Origin: Candidatus Aenigmatarchaeota archaeon
GTDB lineage: Archaea; Aenigmatarchaeota; Aenigmatarchaeia; QMZP01; QMZT01
Direction: 5' to 3'
DNA length: 64,000 nt
NCBI GenBank assembly: GCA_016932215.1
Contig: JAFGDH010000016.1
Location: forward strand, 1 to 64,000
Part shown: one piece after another, positions 42,615 to 50,209 of the stretch
Position numbering within the stretch: position 1 is the stretch's first letter
Layout of the letters: each line of letters starts with the position of its first letter
Program-made: the position numbers and the translations under genes
Notes under the pieces: model-generated
Seen by the model: the letters and a program-made list of their open reading frames with translations, nothing else
What the model was told of the DNA's origin: nothing
Databases searched by the model: none

Positions 42615-43520
42615 CTATATGAATCCCGAAACTATGAGCGGGAAAACGATTGTCACGTCCCCGTCAACCGTGACGTGCCTTCCGGTTTCCTTTATCTTGC
42701 CCCAGGACTTCGCCTCGTTGGGCCTCGCCCCGGAAAGGGAACCGTCCCATGGGGAGGAAGTGGTCACGTAGACGGCGTAGTCGAAGCCGTCCCTTACCAG
42801 GTTGACGCCGAGGGCGTGGTGCTTCGAAATTCCACCGCCGAGTATGATGCCTCCGGTCTTCTCCGCGTTGAGCACGAGATCGGCCATCTTCTTCATGTCC
42901 TTCGTGACGTCTATCCCGAAATCGGGATGGTCCTGCTTGAAAAAATAAGTCTGAAGCCCTATGGCGGAATCGGTTATCCCCGGGGAAAACACCGGTATCC
43001 CCTTTTTGGAACACCAGTGCATGAAGGAGTTCCTGTCCTCCAGGGTCTTCCCTATCTCCATGATCAGGCCGGAAGGGGAAGTGACCTTCTCCTTCGCGTA
43101 GACGTCAGCGAATATCTTCTGTATCTTCTCCTCGAGGAGAATGTACCTGTCATTCGGGACCAGGACGTTCCCGATCCTGTTTATCCCCTTCTTATGAAGC
43201 TCTTCATCGTTCATCACGAAATCCCCCAGCAGATAGGGCCTGTAGCTCCTTATCAGGTCGTGGTCTATCGATCCCCCGGTGGTTATGATCATGTCCACAA
43301 GTCCCTTTTCGCACATCCCCGCGAACACCGAGCGGAGCCCGGTAGCTACCATGTTTGCGGTGAAGGTAAGGATGATCATGCACTTCTCCTTTTTCATCCT
43401 CTCTATCAGCTTTACCGCCTTCGCCATGTTGGTGGCCTGGAAACCGGCGGAGCCCGTCTGGTTAACGAAATCCTCCAGCTTCATTCCTTCCCTGATATCG
43501 TAATCGCGTATCTCGTCCAT
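42615..43520 (-). CDS. dys: Deoxyhypusine synthase
   Basis: Transfers the aminobutyl group of spermidine to a lysine of aIF5A. About 301 residues. NAD-binding and active-site blocks include LTFTANMVATGLR, ITTGGSIDHDL, SPGITDSAIG, TTSSPWDGSLSGA and the lysine in NEAKSWGKI. ATG 43520 has a GGTGA Shine-Dalgarno with four-base spacing; the longer in-frame ATG at 43553 runs through a hairpin repeat and is rejected. Confidence 0.96.
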   Translation of the reverse strand: MDEIRDYDIREGMKLEDFVNQTGSAGFQATNMAKAVKLIERMKKEKCMIILTFTANMVATGLRSVFAGMCEKGLVDMIITTGGSIDHDLIRSYRPYLLGDFVMNDEELHKKGINRIGNVLVPNDRYILLEEKIQKIFADVYAKEKVTSPSGLIMEIGKTLEDRNSFMHWCSKKGIPVFSPGITDSAIGLQTYFFKQDHPDFGIDVTKDMKKMADLVLNAEKTGGIILGGGISKHHALGVNLVRDGFDYAVYVTTSSPWDGSLSGARPNEAKSWGKIKETGRHVTVDGDVTIVFPLIVSGFI

Positions 43521-43535
43521 AATCTCACCATGTAT

Positions 43536-43572
43536 TTCGAAGGACAGCTTCATCCGGTCAGTGCAAGCTGTC
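43536..43572 (-). repeat. Covarying hairpin repeat, copy 4 (minus strand)
   Basis: Read on the minus strand: stem GACAGCTT (43572-43565), 14-base loop GCACTGACCGGATG, stem AAGCTGTC, then CTTCGAA. It lies directly upstream of the dhs Shine-Dalgarno, so it would be in the dhs 5' leader, and it is also in the dhs/tyrS divergent region. Confidence 0.65.
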
Positions 43573-43728
43573 GAATTAAATCATGATAATTGTATTTTAA
43601 GAAAGCAAATGGTCAGAACTAGGCGTTTACCCCATCCTCAGGCAGATCGCGCTTTCGTAATGCATATAGATAGTTCGGATGAAGAATTTATAAGCATAAG
43701 TAAAAGTTATAATTATATAGTGATTCTT

Positions 43729-44805
43729 ATGGATCTGGAGAAAAGGATCGAATTGATATCGCAGGTCGGGGAGGAAGTGATAACGCATGAGGACCTGCGC
43801 TCGCTTCTCGAGACGAAAACAAAACCAATCGCTTACGACGGCTTCGAGCCTTCCGGGAGGATACACGTCGCCCAAGGGATAATGAGGGCCATAAACGTGA
43901 ACAAGATGATGGATGCGGGGGTCGAGTTCAAGATGTACGCCGCGGACTGGCACGGCTGGGCCAACAACAAGCTTGGCGGGGACCTCGAAAAGATACAGAT
44001 GTGCGGCGATTACCTGGTAGAGGTCTGGAAGGCGTCCGGGATGGAAGTCGGGAAGGTCAGGTTCATACGCGCTTCCGACGTCGTAGACAGCATGGAATAC
44101 TGGAAAAAGGTGCTCCAGATAGCCAGGAACTCCACGGTAAAGCGGATCATCAGATGCGCCCAGATAATGGGCCGGAAGGAATCCGAGGGTCTTTCGGCTT
44201 CCCAGATACTTTACCCCTGCATGCAGGCGGCCGACATATTCGAGCTCGGCGCCGACATCACCCAGCTGGGGATGGACCAGCGGAAGGTAAACATGCTCGC
44301 CAGGGAGATCGGTCCGAAGCTCGGCTTCTGGAAGCCCGTCGTGGTCTCCCATCACATGCTAATGGGCCTGCTCCCGCCGGCTACGCAGGAGAAGGACAAG
44401 CTCGAGAGGACCATCGACCTGAAGATGTCCAAATCCAAGCCCGATTCGGCTATATTCATGACCGATTCGAAAGAGGAAGTGGAAAGGAAGATAAGCAAGG
44501 CATACTGCCCCGAGAAACAGATTCACGAGAACCCGATACTGGAGTACTGCAGGTACATAATATTCGAGAAATTCAATACATTCGAAATCGTCAGGCCGGC
44601 CAAGTTCGGCGGCAACGTCTCCTTCGCAAGTTATCAGGAACTGGAAAGCGCTTATGCGAAGGGGAATGTCCACCCGATGGACCTCAAAAAGGCGGTCGCT
44701 TCCTACATGAACAGGCTCCTCGATCCTGTCAGAAGTCATTTCAGTAAGAACAAAAAGGCGAAAGAACTGGCCGAAAGGGTCGACAAACTCGAGATAACGA
44801 GATGA
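43729..44805 (+). CDS. tyrS: Tyrosyl-tRNA synthetase
   Basis: Class I archaeal/eukaryal-type TyrRS, 358 residues. The N-terminal FEPSGRIHVAQG carries the HIGH-equivalent, AADWHGWANN and the LGMDQRKVNMLAR block bind Tyr/tRNA, and the KMSKS loop is LKMSKSKPDSAIF. ATG 43729 is chosen because the upstream open frame is not protein-like and contains a hairpin repeat. TTTATAAGC at 43688-43696 may be the TATA box. Confidence 0.96.
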   Translation: MDLEKRIELISQVGEEVITHEDLRSLLETKTKPIAYDGFEPSGRIHVAQGIMRAINVNKMMDAGVEFKMYAADWHGWANNKLGGDLEKIQMCGDYLVEVWKASGMEVGKVRFIRASDVVDSMEYWKKVLQIARNSTVKRIIRCAQIMGRKESEGLSASQILYPCMQAADIFELGADITQLGMDQRKVNMLAREIGPKLGFWKPVVVSHHMLMGLLPPATQEKDKLERTIDLKMSKSKPDSAIFMTDSKEEVERKISKAYCPEKQIHENPILEYCRYIIFEKFNTFEIVRPAKFGGNVSFASYQELESAYAKGNVHPMDLKKAVASYMNRLLDPVRSHFSKNKKAKELAERVDKLEITR

Positions 44806-44806
44806 T

Positions 44807-45430
44807 TCATTCAAGTATCCAGGGAACGAAGACGCTCGCTTCCTTCACCCTGGGCTTCTTTTTGTCGAACAGAACCCAGTAAGCGGATATTATTATGTAA
44901 TATCCCATGTACTTGCCGGTCTTTAGAAGGACCCTTACCTTCCTTCCGGTGTCGAACATGGACCACCCGAGCTCCTGCGGGGTGTTGTAGTCCTTCCTCT
45001 TTATGCTGATGAGGATCTCCAGCCACTTGTCCATCTTGAGATTCCTGTTGATCTTCCTCATGTCCTTCAGTTCCTCGGTGATGGATATTATGTCCCCCTG
45101 CGATAGACCGATCTTGGTATAAGGCCATGGATGGGAATGGAAGCCCCCTATTATGTCGAATTTCATCCCGTGCATCGACCTTATTACCCTCCTGAAGGCG
45201 GCCTTGTTGCCGTGCTCCACCTCGGAGGGCGTTCTCCTGTCCAGCTGGAAGGGATATACCTCCCTCACGGATATGACCTTCCTCCTCTCGCTCTCTATCT
45301 TCCTGGTCACGTTCTTCCCTATCAGCGCGCCGTTGGTCTCCCTGTTGTAGACCTCTATTGCGCTCGCTATAAGGGACTTGAAGCATCGGTGTCCGATGAA
45401 CACGTTCCTGGGGTGTTCCTCCTTTTCCAT
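44807..45430 (-). CDS. JAMM/MPN metalloprotease-like protein
   Basis: About 207 residues. The JAMM arrangement is seen as Glu in RETNGALIGK, then GGFHSHPWPYTKIGLSQGD. The spacing between the second His and the Ser is two residues longer than in typical JAMM isopeptidases, while Ser and Asp are kept. The C-terminal half includes a beta strand region and aromatic GYYIIISAYWVLF. Archaeal JAMM proteins can remove SAMP modifiers; no SAMP gene is adjacent. Confidence 0.8.
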   Translation of the reverse strand: MEKEEHPRNVFIGHRCFKSLIASAIEVYNRETNGALIGKNVTRKIESERRKVISVREVYPFQLDRRTPSEVEHGNKAAFRRVIRSMHGMKFDIIGGFHSHPWPYTKIGLSQGDIISITEELKDMRKINRNLKMDKWLEILISIKRKDYNTPQELGWSMFDTGRKVRVLLKTGKYMGYYIIISAYWVLFDKKKPRVKEASVFVPWILE

Positions 45431-45446
45431 AATATACAATTGTACC

Positions 45447-45631
45447 GGTCCGATAAAAAACTTCCCACTGCGGAAAAAAATGGGGAATAAAGATATAAAG
45501 ATTCGTCACCAATTCCTTACTAGGTTTAGATGTCACCGACATTTTGTCACAGAAATCTGAAGATGGATAAGCCTTGTACAGGCTCATTTCTCTCCATCCT
45601 CGTTGTCCCGACATATTGGTGATATCGGACC
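45447..45631. other. Structured intergenic region with nested inverted repeats
   Basis: GGTCCGATA (45447-45455) pairs with TATCGGACC (45623-45631), and immediately inside TCACCAAT (45506-45513) pairs with ATTGGTGA (45615-45622). Smaller helices: TTCCCA/TGGGGAA (45462-45487), and GATGG/CCATC (45562-45598) enclosing AGCCT/AGGCT. GTCAC recurs at 45505, 45532 and 45546. It is either a folded leader of the downstream wHTH operon or a set of operator sites in the divergent promoter. Confidence 0.45.
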
Positions 45632-45664
45632 TGTTTCGTTCTGATCGTTTCCGGGTGTCTCGGA

Positions 45665-45991
45665 ATGGGTTCGCTTGCAGTTTCTCTGGTGAAAGAAGAA
45701 TACGGTTTTGACGACCCAGATTTCATACTTCTTACGAAAAAGCTCGCAGAAAAATCGCTGAAGACGAAGCAGAAGGAGATACTTTACTACATATCCCTGG
45801 ACGAGAACAGGCTCAAGACTTCCACGCGTCTGGTCCTGGAACTGTCCATGGTTCTGCGCTGCTCCCAGTCTGCCCTGTGGAACAACTTCAACTGTCTTAA
45901 GGACCTCGGGCTGATCCACATAAACAACGGCAGGCCGGTGAAGATAACGGACACGGGAAGGTTCGTCCTGGACCTGATCGGATGCAGGTGA
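45665..45991 (+). CDS. Winged-helix DNA-binding protein
   Basis: 108 residues. After a short N-terminal helix, residues 33-108 have a helix-turn-helix: KTKQKEILYYISLDEN, ELSMVLRCSQSALWNNFNCL recognition helix, LGLIHINNGRPVKITDTG wing. Upstream lies the structured region at 45447-45631; a GGGTG sequence precedes the ATG. It probably forms an operon with the 48-residue Cys-rich protein that starts 5 bases after its stop. Confidence 0.75.
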   Translation: MGSLAVSLVKEEYGFDDPDFILLTKKLAEKSLKTKQKEILYYISLDENRLKTSTRLVLELSMVLRCSQSALWNNFNCLKDLGLIHINNGRPVKITDTGRFVLDLIGCR

Positions 45992-45995
45992 TGTC

Positions 45996-46142
45996 ATGGA
46001 GGACATAGACAGCCAGTCCAGGGCGTATGTGAACAAGCAGACCGTCTGCGAGGTCAGCAAGAAGATAGTCAGGCAGGACGAGTGCCTTATCAAGAACGGG
46101 TGCAAGTGCCCTTGGTACGGGTTATGCTGGGCGCACATGTAG
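45996..46142 (+). CDS. Small cysteine-rich protein
   Basis: 48 residues from ATG 45996 with five cysteines, four of them clustered in the C-terminal half (DECLIKNGCKCPWYGLCWAHM) together with a His. The pattern could bind zinc or an iron-sulfur cluster. It follows the wHTH gene at once, so the pair may be a regulator with a small metal-binding partner. Identified by direct reading. Confidence 0.55.
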   Translation: MEDIDSQSRAYVNKQTVCEVSKKIVRQDECLIKNGCKCPWYGLCWAHM

Positions 46143-46159
46143 CGAAACGAGTGATTCAA

Positions 46160-46310
46160 ATGACTGAAAAAAGATCATTGCTGATTGAAGAGGGGAATCT
46201 CTGCAGACTCCCCTCCGTTCACGTGCGGATCGATACGGGCAAGACCTGCGTTTCTCATATTCTCTGGCTCAGTTGAAACTGCCTTTCTGGTGAGATTATC
46301 TTATTTTCCA
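46160..46310 (+). other. Intergenic region with hairpins (possible leader or tiny ORF)
   Basis: Contains a perfect GAGGGGA/TCCCCTC hairpin (46190-46196 with 46209-46215). Further on, TCTCAT/GTGAGA encloses a small CAGT-TGAA-ACTG hairpin around 46267-46279. A 38-codon ORF (ATG 46160 to 46276) also crosses it. Nothing decides between RNA leader of the 46349 gene, ORF or neither. Confidence 0.3.
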
Positions 46311-46348
46311 GTTTTGGCTTTATTTTCCGAAAACGAGGAGGTGAAGGA

Positions 46349-46537
46349 ATGAAGAAACTAGTGACTGACGTCAAGATAAGGTCAGCGGGATGGGGCGGCG
46401 ACATAGCAATCCTGGAAACATTCGATGGTATGCATTACCAGGTAGGACAGACTATCCAGACCAGCCAGATACACGACTACATGGGAGGGATAGAGAACTC
46501 GCAAAAAGGCGGTAAGACGTTCGTTTACGTCAAATGA
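46349..46537 (+). CDS. Small hypothetical protein with strong Shine-Dalgarno
   Basis: 62 residues beginning MKKLVTDVKIRSAGWGG, with a likely beta-rich fold and no cysteines. GAGGAGGTGA precedes ATG with standard spacing, so translation is likely. It follows the small-regulator cluster and ends 12 bases before a hairpin repeat. No family recognised. Confidence 0.65.
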   Translation: MKKLVTDVKIRSAGWGGDIAILETFDGMHYQVGQTIQTSQIHDYMGGIENSQKGGKTFVYVK

Positions 46538-46548
46538 AAACAACGGGA

Positions 46549-46585
46549 GACGACTTGCATGATTCGGATAAAGTCGTCATTCGAA
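46549..46585 (+). repeat. Covarying hairpin repeat, copy 5
   Basis: Stem GACGACTT (46549-46556) / AAGTCGTC (46571-46578), 14-base loop GCATGATTCGGATA, then ATTCGAA. It lies 40 bases before the trpS start. Confidence 0.65.
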
Positions 46586-46624
46586 TGTCGGAAAGTATTA
46601 AATGATGGAGGTAAATAATTAAAC

Positions 46625-47740
46625 ATGCCACTGGAAATCAACCCATGGGGATCGAACGACGTGAAGGATTACGAAAAGCTCTCGAAAGAGTTCGGAATCC
46701 AGCCTTTCGAACCCCTGCTGAAGAGAATAAAGGAGCCTCACCTACTCATGAGAAGAGGTCTCATATTCGGCCACAGGGACTTCGACAAGATACTCGATTC
46801 GGTGAAAAAAGGTGAAAGTTACGCCATGCTTACCGGCCTGATGCCCTCCGGGAAGTTCCATCTGGGGCACAGGATACTCGCCGAGCAGATGATATACCAC
46901 CAGCAGGTCCTCGGAGGGAAGGTTTTCATCTGCGTTGCCGACATCGAGGCCTACAACATGCGGATGAACGACATGGGAAAGCTCCGCGACATCGCGATAA
47001 ACGAGTATCTCCTGAATTACATAGCCTTAGGGCTGAAGCCGGAGAAATGCGAGTTCTACTTCCAGAGCGACCGCTCGAAGGACGCTAAAAAGTCGAACGC
47101 TTTCTATCGCCTGGTCGGGATGGCCGCGAGGAAGACGACCTTCAACGAGATGAAGGCGATATACGGCGACATCTCGCCGGGAAAGGTGATGTCGGTGATG
47201 ACCCAGGTGGCCGACATACTCCATCCGATGCTCCCGGAATTCGGCGGTTTCAGGCACGTAGTCGTTCCGGTCGGGGTGGACCAGGACCCGCACATGAGGC
47301 TGACCAGGGACATCGCCTCGAGATTCGATAAGGAATACGGCTTCCCCTCGCTTCCTTCATCCACATACCACAGGTTCATAAAGGGTCTCAAAGGCGGGAA
47401 GATGTCAAGCTCCGATCCGCTGTCCTACATCGCTTTAACGGACGACCCGAAGACCATAAAGGGCAAGATCATGAAATACGCCTTCTCAGGCGGACGTGAA
47501 ACGATAGAAGAGCACAGGAAGAAGGGAGGAGTCCCTGAAGTGGACGTCTCTTACCAGTATCTTTATTCCCAGTTCGAGCCTGACGACAAGAAGATACGAA
47601 GGATATACGAGGACTACAAGTCAGGAAAGATGCTCACGGGCGAACTGAAGCAGATTCTCGTGGAAAAGCTCCGTAAGTTCCTCGAAGAGCACCAGAAGAG
47701 GAGAGAGCTCGCCAAAAAGCAGATAGACAAATTCATCTAA
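46625..47740 (+). CDS. trpS: Tryptophanyl-tRNA synthetase
   Basis: Class I archaeal/eukaryal TrpRS of 371 residues. GLMPSGKFHLGHR carries the HIGH-equivalent, VGVDQDPHMRLTRDIA is the amino-acid/tRNA block, and KGGKMSSSDP is the KMSKS loop. The N-terminus INPWGSNDVKDYEKL matches archaeal forms. The 3' end overlaps the convergent treT by 4 bases. Confidence 0.97.
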   Translation: MPLEINPWGSNDVKDYEKLSKEFGIQPFEPLLKRIKEPHLLMRRGLIFGHRDFDKILDSVKKGESYAMLTGLMPSGKFHLGHRILAEQMIYHQQVLGGKVFICVADIEAYNMRMNDMGKLRDIAINEYLLNYIALGLKPEKCEFYFQSDRSKDAKKSNAFYRLVGMAARKTTFNEMKAIYGDISPGKVMSVMTQVADILHPMLPEFGGFRHVVVPVGVDQDPHMRLTRDIASRFDKEYGFPSLPSSTYHRFIKGLKGGKMSSSDPLSYIALTDDPKTIKGKIMKYAFSGGRETIEEHRKKGGVPEVDVSYQYLYSQFEPDDKKIRRIYEDYKSGKMLTGELKQILVEKLRKFLEEHQKRRELAKKQIDKFI

Positions 47741-48933
47741 TTCTTCAGGTAATGGCCGAACAGGTTTATGTAATCCTGGATGTGTCTGGTGATCAAGAAA
47801 TTCTTTCTGACGTGTTCCTTCCCCTGCTTACCCATCCTTTCCCTCAGTTTCCTGTCCTCTATCAGCTTTATGCACGCCTTTATGCCTTCCTTCTTGGAGC
47901 CGATCAGGAATCCGGTCTTTCCGTTCCTGACCTGTAACGGAATGCCGCCGACCCTCCTTGCAACAACCGGCGTCTCCTTCCACAGGGCCTCCGCAACCAC
48001 GAGACCGAAACCCTCCTTTTTGGAATTCTGTATGACAACGGATGATTTCCTCTGGAGGGCGTTCACCAGGAGATCGGATTTTATCGTGAGCGCCTTGATA
48101 TCCCCGCCGTTCTTCTCTATGGCTTTCATTATCCTGTGGTATATCATCGGCCCTTCCGGGTCGTCGGCCGCCATGTCGCCAAGCAGGACGAGCTGGCAGT
48201 CCACCTTCTTCCTGACCTGGTTGAATATCTTCAGAACCCCTTCCGGGTCCTTCCACTTGTCGAACCTGGATATCTGGCACAGTATCGGCTTGTCCGTGTC
48301 TATCCCGTTCAGAGACAGTATCCTCTTGTACCTCGTTTCCGACAGTATCCTGTTTTTTGGGGAAAGCGGATCGATGCTGGGACGGATTATGAACTGCGGT
48401 ATGCCGATCTTTTTTTTATACTTGTTCATCGAGATTATCATGCCGTCATACATTTTCAGGTAACCCTTCACGAATCTCCACATGGGTCCGTATGGCCTGG
48501 ATATGTCGATATGGCACCTCCATATCCATGGCTGGGACTTTTCGTAATGCTTTATCAGGGCCAGAGGCTGCGGGTCATGTATAATTACCATGTCGTGGTC
48601 GAAGTGGTTCATTATGGCGTTCCTTTCCGTTTCCTCCTCGTATATCCTTATCCTCTTCCTGGTAGGCCTGAATTTCTCCCCCTGGAGGGAATTGTGGAAC
48701 TTCTTGGTAAGGTTGAAGAACGTCAGGGAACCCTTCATTATCCTCCAGCCGCTCTCTATTTTAAGCTCGTCGAAAAGTATGACAAGGCGGTTGAGGATCT
48801 CGGCGACACCGCCGCCGGTGTAGACTGAATTCACGTGGACGACGTGCTTCCCAGCCAGGGGTTCCGCCGTTTCCCTGATCTTCTCCACAACATCGTTCCC
48901 CACGATCCGCCTGTAATCGTTAAGCCTTATCAT
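47737..48933 (-). CDS. treT: Trehalose glycosyltransferring synthase-like GT4 enzyme
   Basis: 398-residue GT-B glycosyltransferase. It begins VVHVNSVYTGGGVAEILNRL, has HDPQPLALI and RCHIDISRPYG, then in the C-terminal domain ISRFDKWKDPEGVL, and NSKKEGFGLVVAEALWK with VGGIPLQV as the nucleotide-sugar site. This matches archaeal TreT, which makes trehalose from NDP-glucose and glucose, a compatible solute. The donor preference cannot be read from sequence. Confidence 0.88.
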   Translation of the reverse strand: MIRLNDYRRIVGNDVVEKIRETAEPLAGKHVVHVNSVYTGGGVAEILNRLVILFDELKIESGWRIMKGSLTFFNLTKKFHNSLQGEKFRPTRKRIRIYEEETERNAIMNHFDHDMVIIHDPQPLALIKHYEKSQPWIWRCHIDISRPYGPMWRFVKGYLKMYDGMIISMNKYKKKIGIPQFIIRPSIDPLSPKNRILSETRYKRILSLNGIDTDKPILCQISRFDKWKDPEGVLKIFNQVRKKVDCQLVLLGDMAADDPEGPMIYHRIMKAIEKNGGDIKALTIKSDLLVNALQRKSSVVIQNSKKEGFGLVVAEALWKETPVVARRVGGIPLQVRNGKTGFLIGSKKEGIKACIKLIEDRKLRERMGKQGKEHVRKNFLITRHIQDYINLFGHYLKN

Positions 48934-49039
48934 CTCATCACGTACAAGAATCCATTGCTTTATAATTGGCCCCTTTTCATTGAAAAGTGTTAAATTAAAT
49001 TTAATAATAAAAGAAGGATATTATACCATAACGGCGCAT

Positions 49040-49075
49040 GATGACCTGAACCAAAAGCAAAAGTCATCTTTCGTA
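49040..49075 (+). repeat. Covarying hairpin repeat, copy 6
   Basis: Arms GATGACCT (49040-49047) / AAGTCATC (49061-49068), with one C-A mismatch and a 13-base loop, followed by TTTCGTA. The arm ends 11 bases before tRNA-Leu, nearly the same placement as copy 3 before tRNA-Ala. Confidence 0.55.
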
Positions 49076-49103
49076 ATTCGCGGGGGTACCCAAGTCTGGT
49101 CAA

Positions 49104-49147
49104 TCGCATGATCACTACTAACGAACATACAAGTGATCTTGGGCCAT
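49104..49147 (+). other. D-loop intron of tRNA-Leu
   Basis: A 44-base interruption between A21 and A22. The central helix GGTC/GGCC is flanked by three-base bulges AAT and ATA; cutting after the second base of each gives GGTCAA joined to AGGGG. The interior has a perfect GATCAC/GTGATC stem. Confidence 0.82.
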
Positions 49148-49163
49148 AGGGGCAGGACTTAAG

Positions 49164-49216
49164 TGAAGGAACTTAAGTGATGAGCTTTACGCTATGACTT
49201 CAATGCCTTTCAGGTT
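49164..49216 (+). other. Canonical anticodon-loop intron of tRNA-Leu
   Basis: A 53-base intron between positions 37 and 38, the usual archaeal site. Bulges AGT and TTA surround a weak helix CTTA/CAGG (one mismatch), and an inner GAAGG/CTTTC helix follows. Confidence 0.82.
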
Positions 49217-49263
49217 ATCCTGTAGCTTAGTGCTTTCCAGGGTTCGAATCCCTGCCCCCGCAT

Positions 49264-49665
49264 ATGGCTGGCATGAAGGATCTCGGTAAACTTCTCAAAA
49301 CAATGAAGCCAGCCGTCGTCCCGGGCGAATACGTGTTCTGCTCCCTTTCCAACGAGGAATTCCCGAAGCTGGACAAGGAACCCGTGCTCTTTTTCAGGGA
49401 AAGGGAAGGCATAACGGTCATAATCAGTAAGGAAGAAGCGGAATCCAAATCACTGGAATATTCCGGTGTATGGGGAATGATCACCCTCTCGGTCCATTCC
49501 GACCTCCATGCGGTAGGCTTCCTGGCAGAAATAAGCAGGCACCTCGCTGAAGCTGGAATAAGCCTCAATGTGGTCTCCGGTTATTACCACGACCACCTTT
49601 TCGTGCCTTACGGGAAAACAGGCAAAGCCATGGATATACTGGAAAGCCTCTCGGGGTCCCGATGA
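49264..49665 (+). CDS. ACT-domain protein (DUF2241/ACT_7 type)
   Basis: 133 residues. Landmarks are LKTMKPAVVPGEYVFCSL, FREREGITVIISKEEAES, WGMITLSVHSDLHAVGFLAEIS and the closing AGISLNVVSGYYHDHLFVPYG, as in proteins of the ACT_7 group thought to bind amino acids. The first ATG begins one base after the last base of tRNA-Leu (a second is at 49273). There is no room for a separate promoter, so the message must come from the tRNA transcript. Confidence 0.88.
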   Translation: MAGMKDLGKLLKTMKPAVVPGEYVFCSLSNEEFPKLDKEPVLFFREREGITVIISKEEAESKSLEYSGVWGMITLSVHSDLHAVGFLAEISRHLAEAGISLNVVSGYYHDHLFVPYGKTGKAMDILESLSGSR

Positions 49666-49730
49666 TTTTTCAAATATATTAGTTTCCTTAAATAATTATA
49701 TACAGCATATAAAAATAGGGTGATCTCTAA

Positions 49731-50141
49731 ATGGCGGTATTCGGCAAAAGCGACGCACAGGGTTCCCAGAGAATCGTATCCGAGATGATCAACAAGATAA
49801 ACGACAACATCCGGAGGCTCAGGGTGGTCGAGCAGAGGATAAGTTCTCTCGACATAAGGACCAATTCCATGGAGCAGAGCATACTCTCCCAGAACAAGAA
49901 CATGCAGAAGATGTTCAAGGAAAGGGACGTCAAGATAACCGCCATGGAGGACAGGCTGTTCAAGATGGAGACCATGATGAAGGAGATGGTGAAGCAGATG
50001 AAGATGATGGCCACCAAATCCAACATAGACGAGCTCAAGACCATGGTCGAGATATTCAACCCGATAAGATCCAGCTTCACCACGAAACAGGACGTCGAGA
50101 ACATGATCACGGAAAAGCTGTCGGGTACCGGGAAAACGTGA
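49731..50141 (+). CDS. Coiled-coil protein of unknown function
   Basis: 136 residues, nearly all helical with heptads from about residue 15 to 110 (RIVSEMINKINDNIRRLRVVEQRI, MEDRLFKMETMMKEMVKQMK), rich in Met and Lys. Its starting line MAVFGKS resembles the LFGKKKK opening of the next gene, and both have long coiled coils, suggesting they act together, perhaps as structural or archaellum/chemotaxis-like adaptors. No firm family. Confidence 0.7.
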   Translation: MAVFGKSDAQGSQRIVSEMINKINDNIRRLRVVEQRISSLDIRTNSMEQSILSQNKNMQKMFKERDVKITAMEDRLFKMETMMKEMVKQMKMMATKSNIDELKTMVEIFNPIRSSFTTKQDVENMITEKLSGTGKT

Positions 50142-50209
50142 TATTGCGTGCGGACAAATCTTTTAAAGGGGGAAAGACAAAAATCTATTATAAAAACGTC
50201 TGATTGATT

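Larger units (their letters stand above)
49080..49262 (+). tRNA. tRNA-Leu(TAA) with two introns
   Basis: Acceptor GCGGGGG (49080-49086) pairs with CCCCCGC (49255-49261), discriminator A49262, no encoded CCA. After removal of both introns the D-arm reads CCC AAGTCTGGTCAAA GGG, the anticodon stem is CAGGA/TCCTG with loop CTTAAGA (anticodon TAA at 49160-49162), the long type II variable arm has AGC/GCT, and the T-arm is CAGGG-TTCGAAT-CCCTG. All this fits leucine. Transcription probably starts upstream of the hairpin repeat. Confidence 0.92.

Noticed and set aside
42594-43586. Plus-strand open frame of 330 codons opposite dhs and the pdaD end
   Set aside because: Antisense to deoxyhypusine synthase, whose motifs are intact; composition is typical of a shadow frame.
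43561-43728. N-terminal extension of TyrRS from 43561
   Set aside because: The added 56 residues are not TyrRS-like and would translate a region next to the hairpin repeat; ATG 43729 begins the conserved domain.
45447-45631. RNase P or SRP RNA
   Set aside because: An ACAGAAA string is present, but the other conserved RNase P segments and the SRP domain sequences are not; the length is also short.
46153-46276. tRNA or small protein in the 46.2 kb intergenic region
   Set aside because: No T-arm with the required pairing; the 38-codon ORF lacks a Shine-Dalgarno and conserved features, so it is only mentioned as a possibility.
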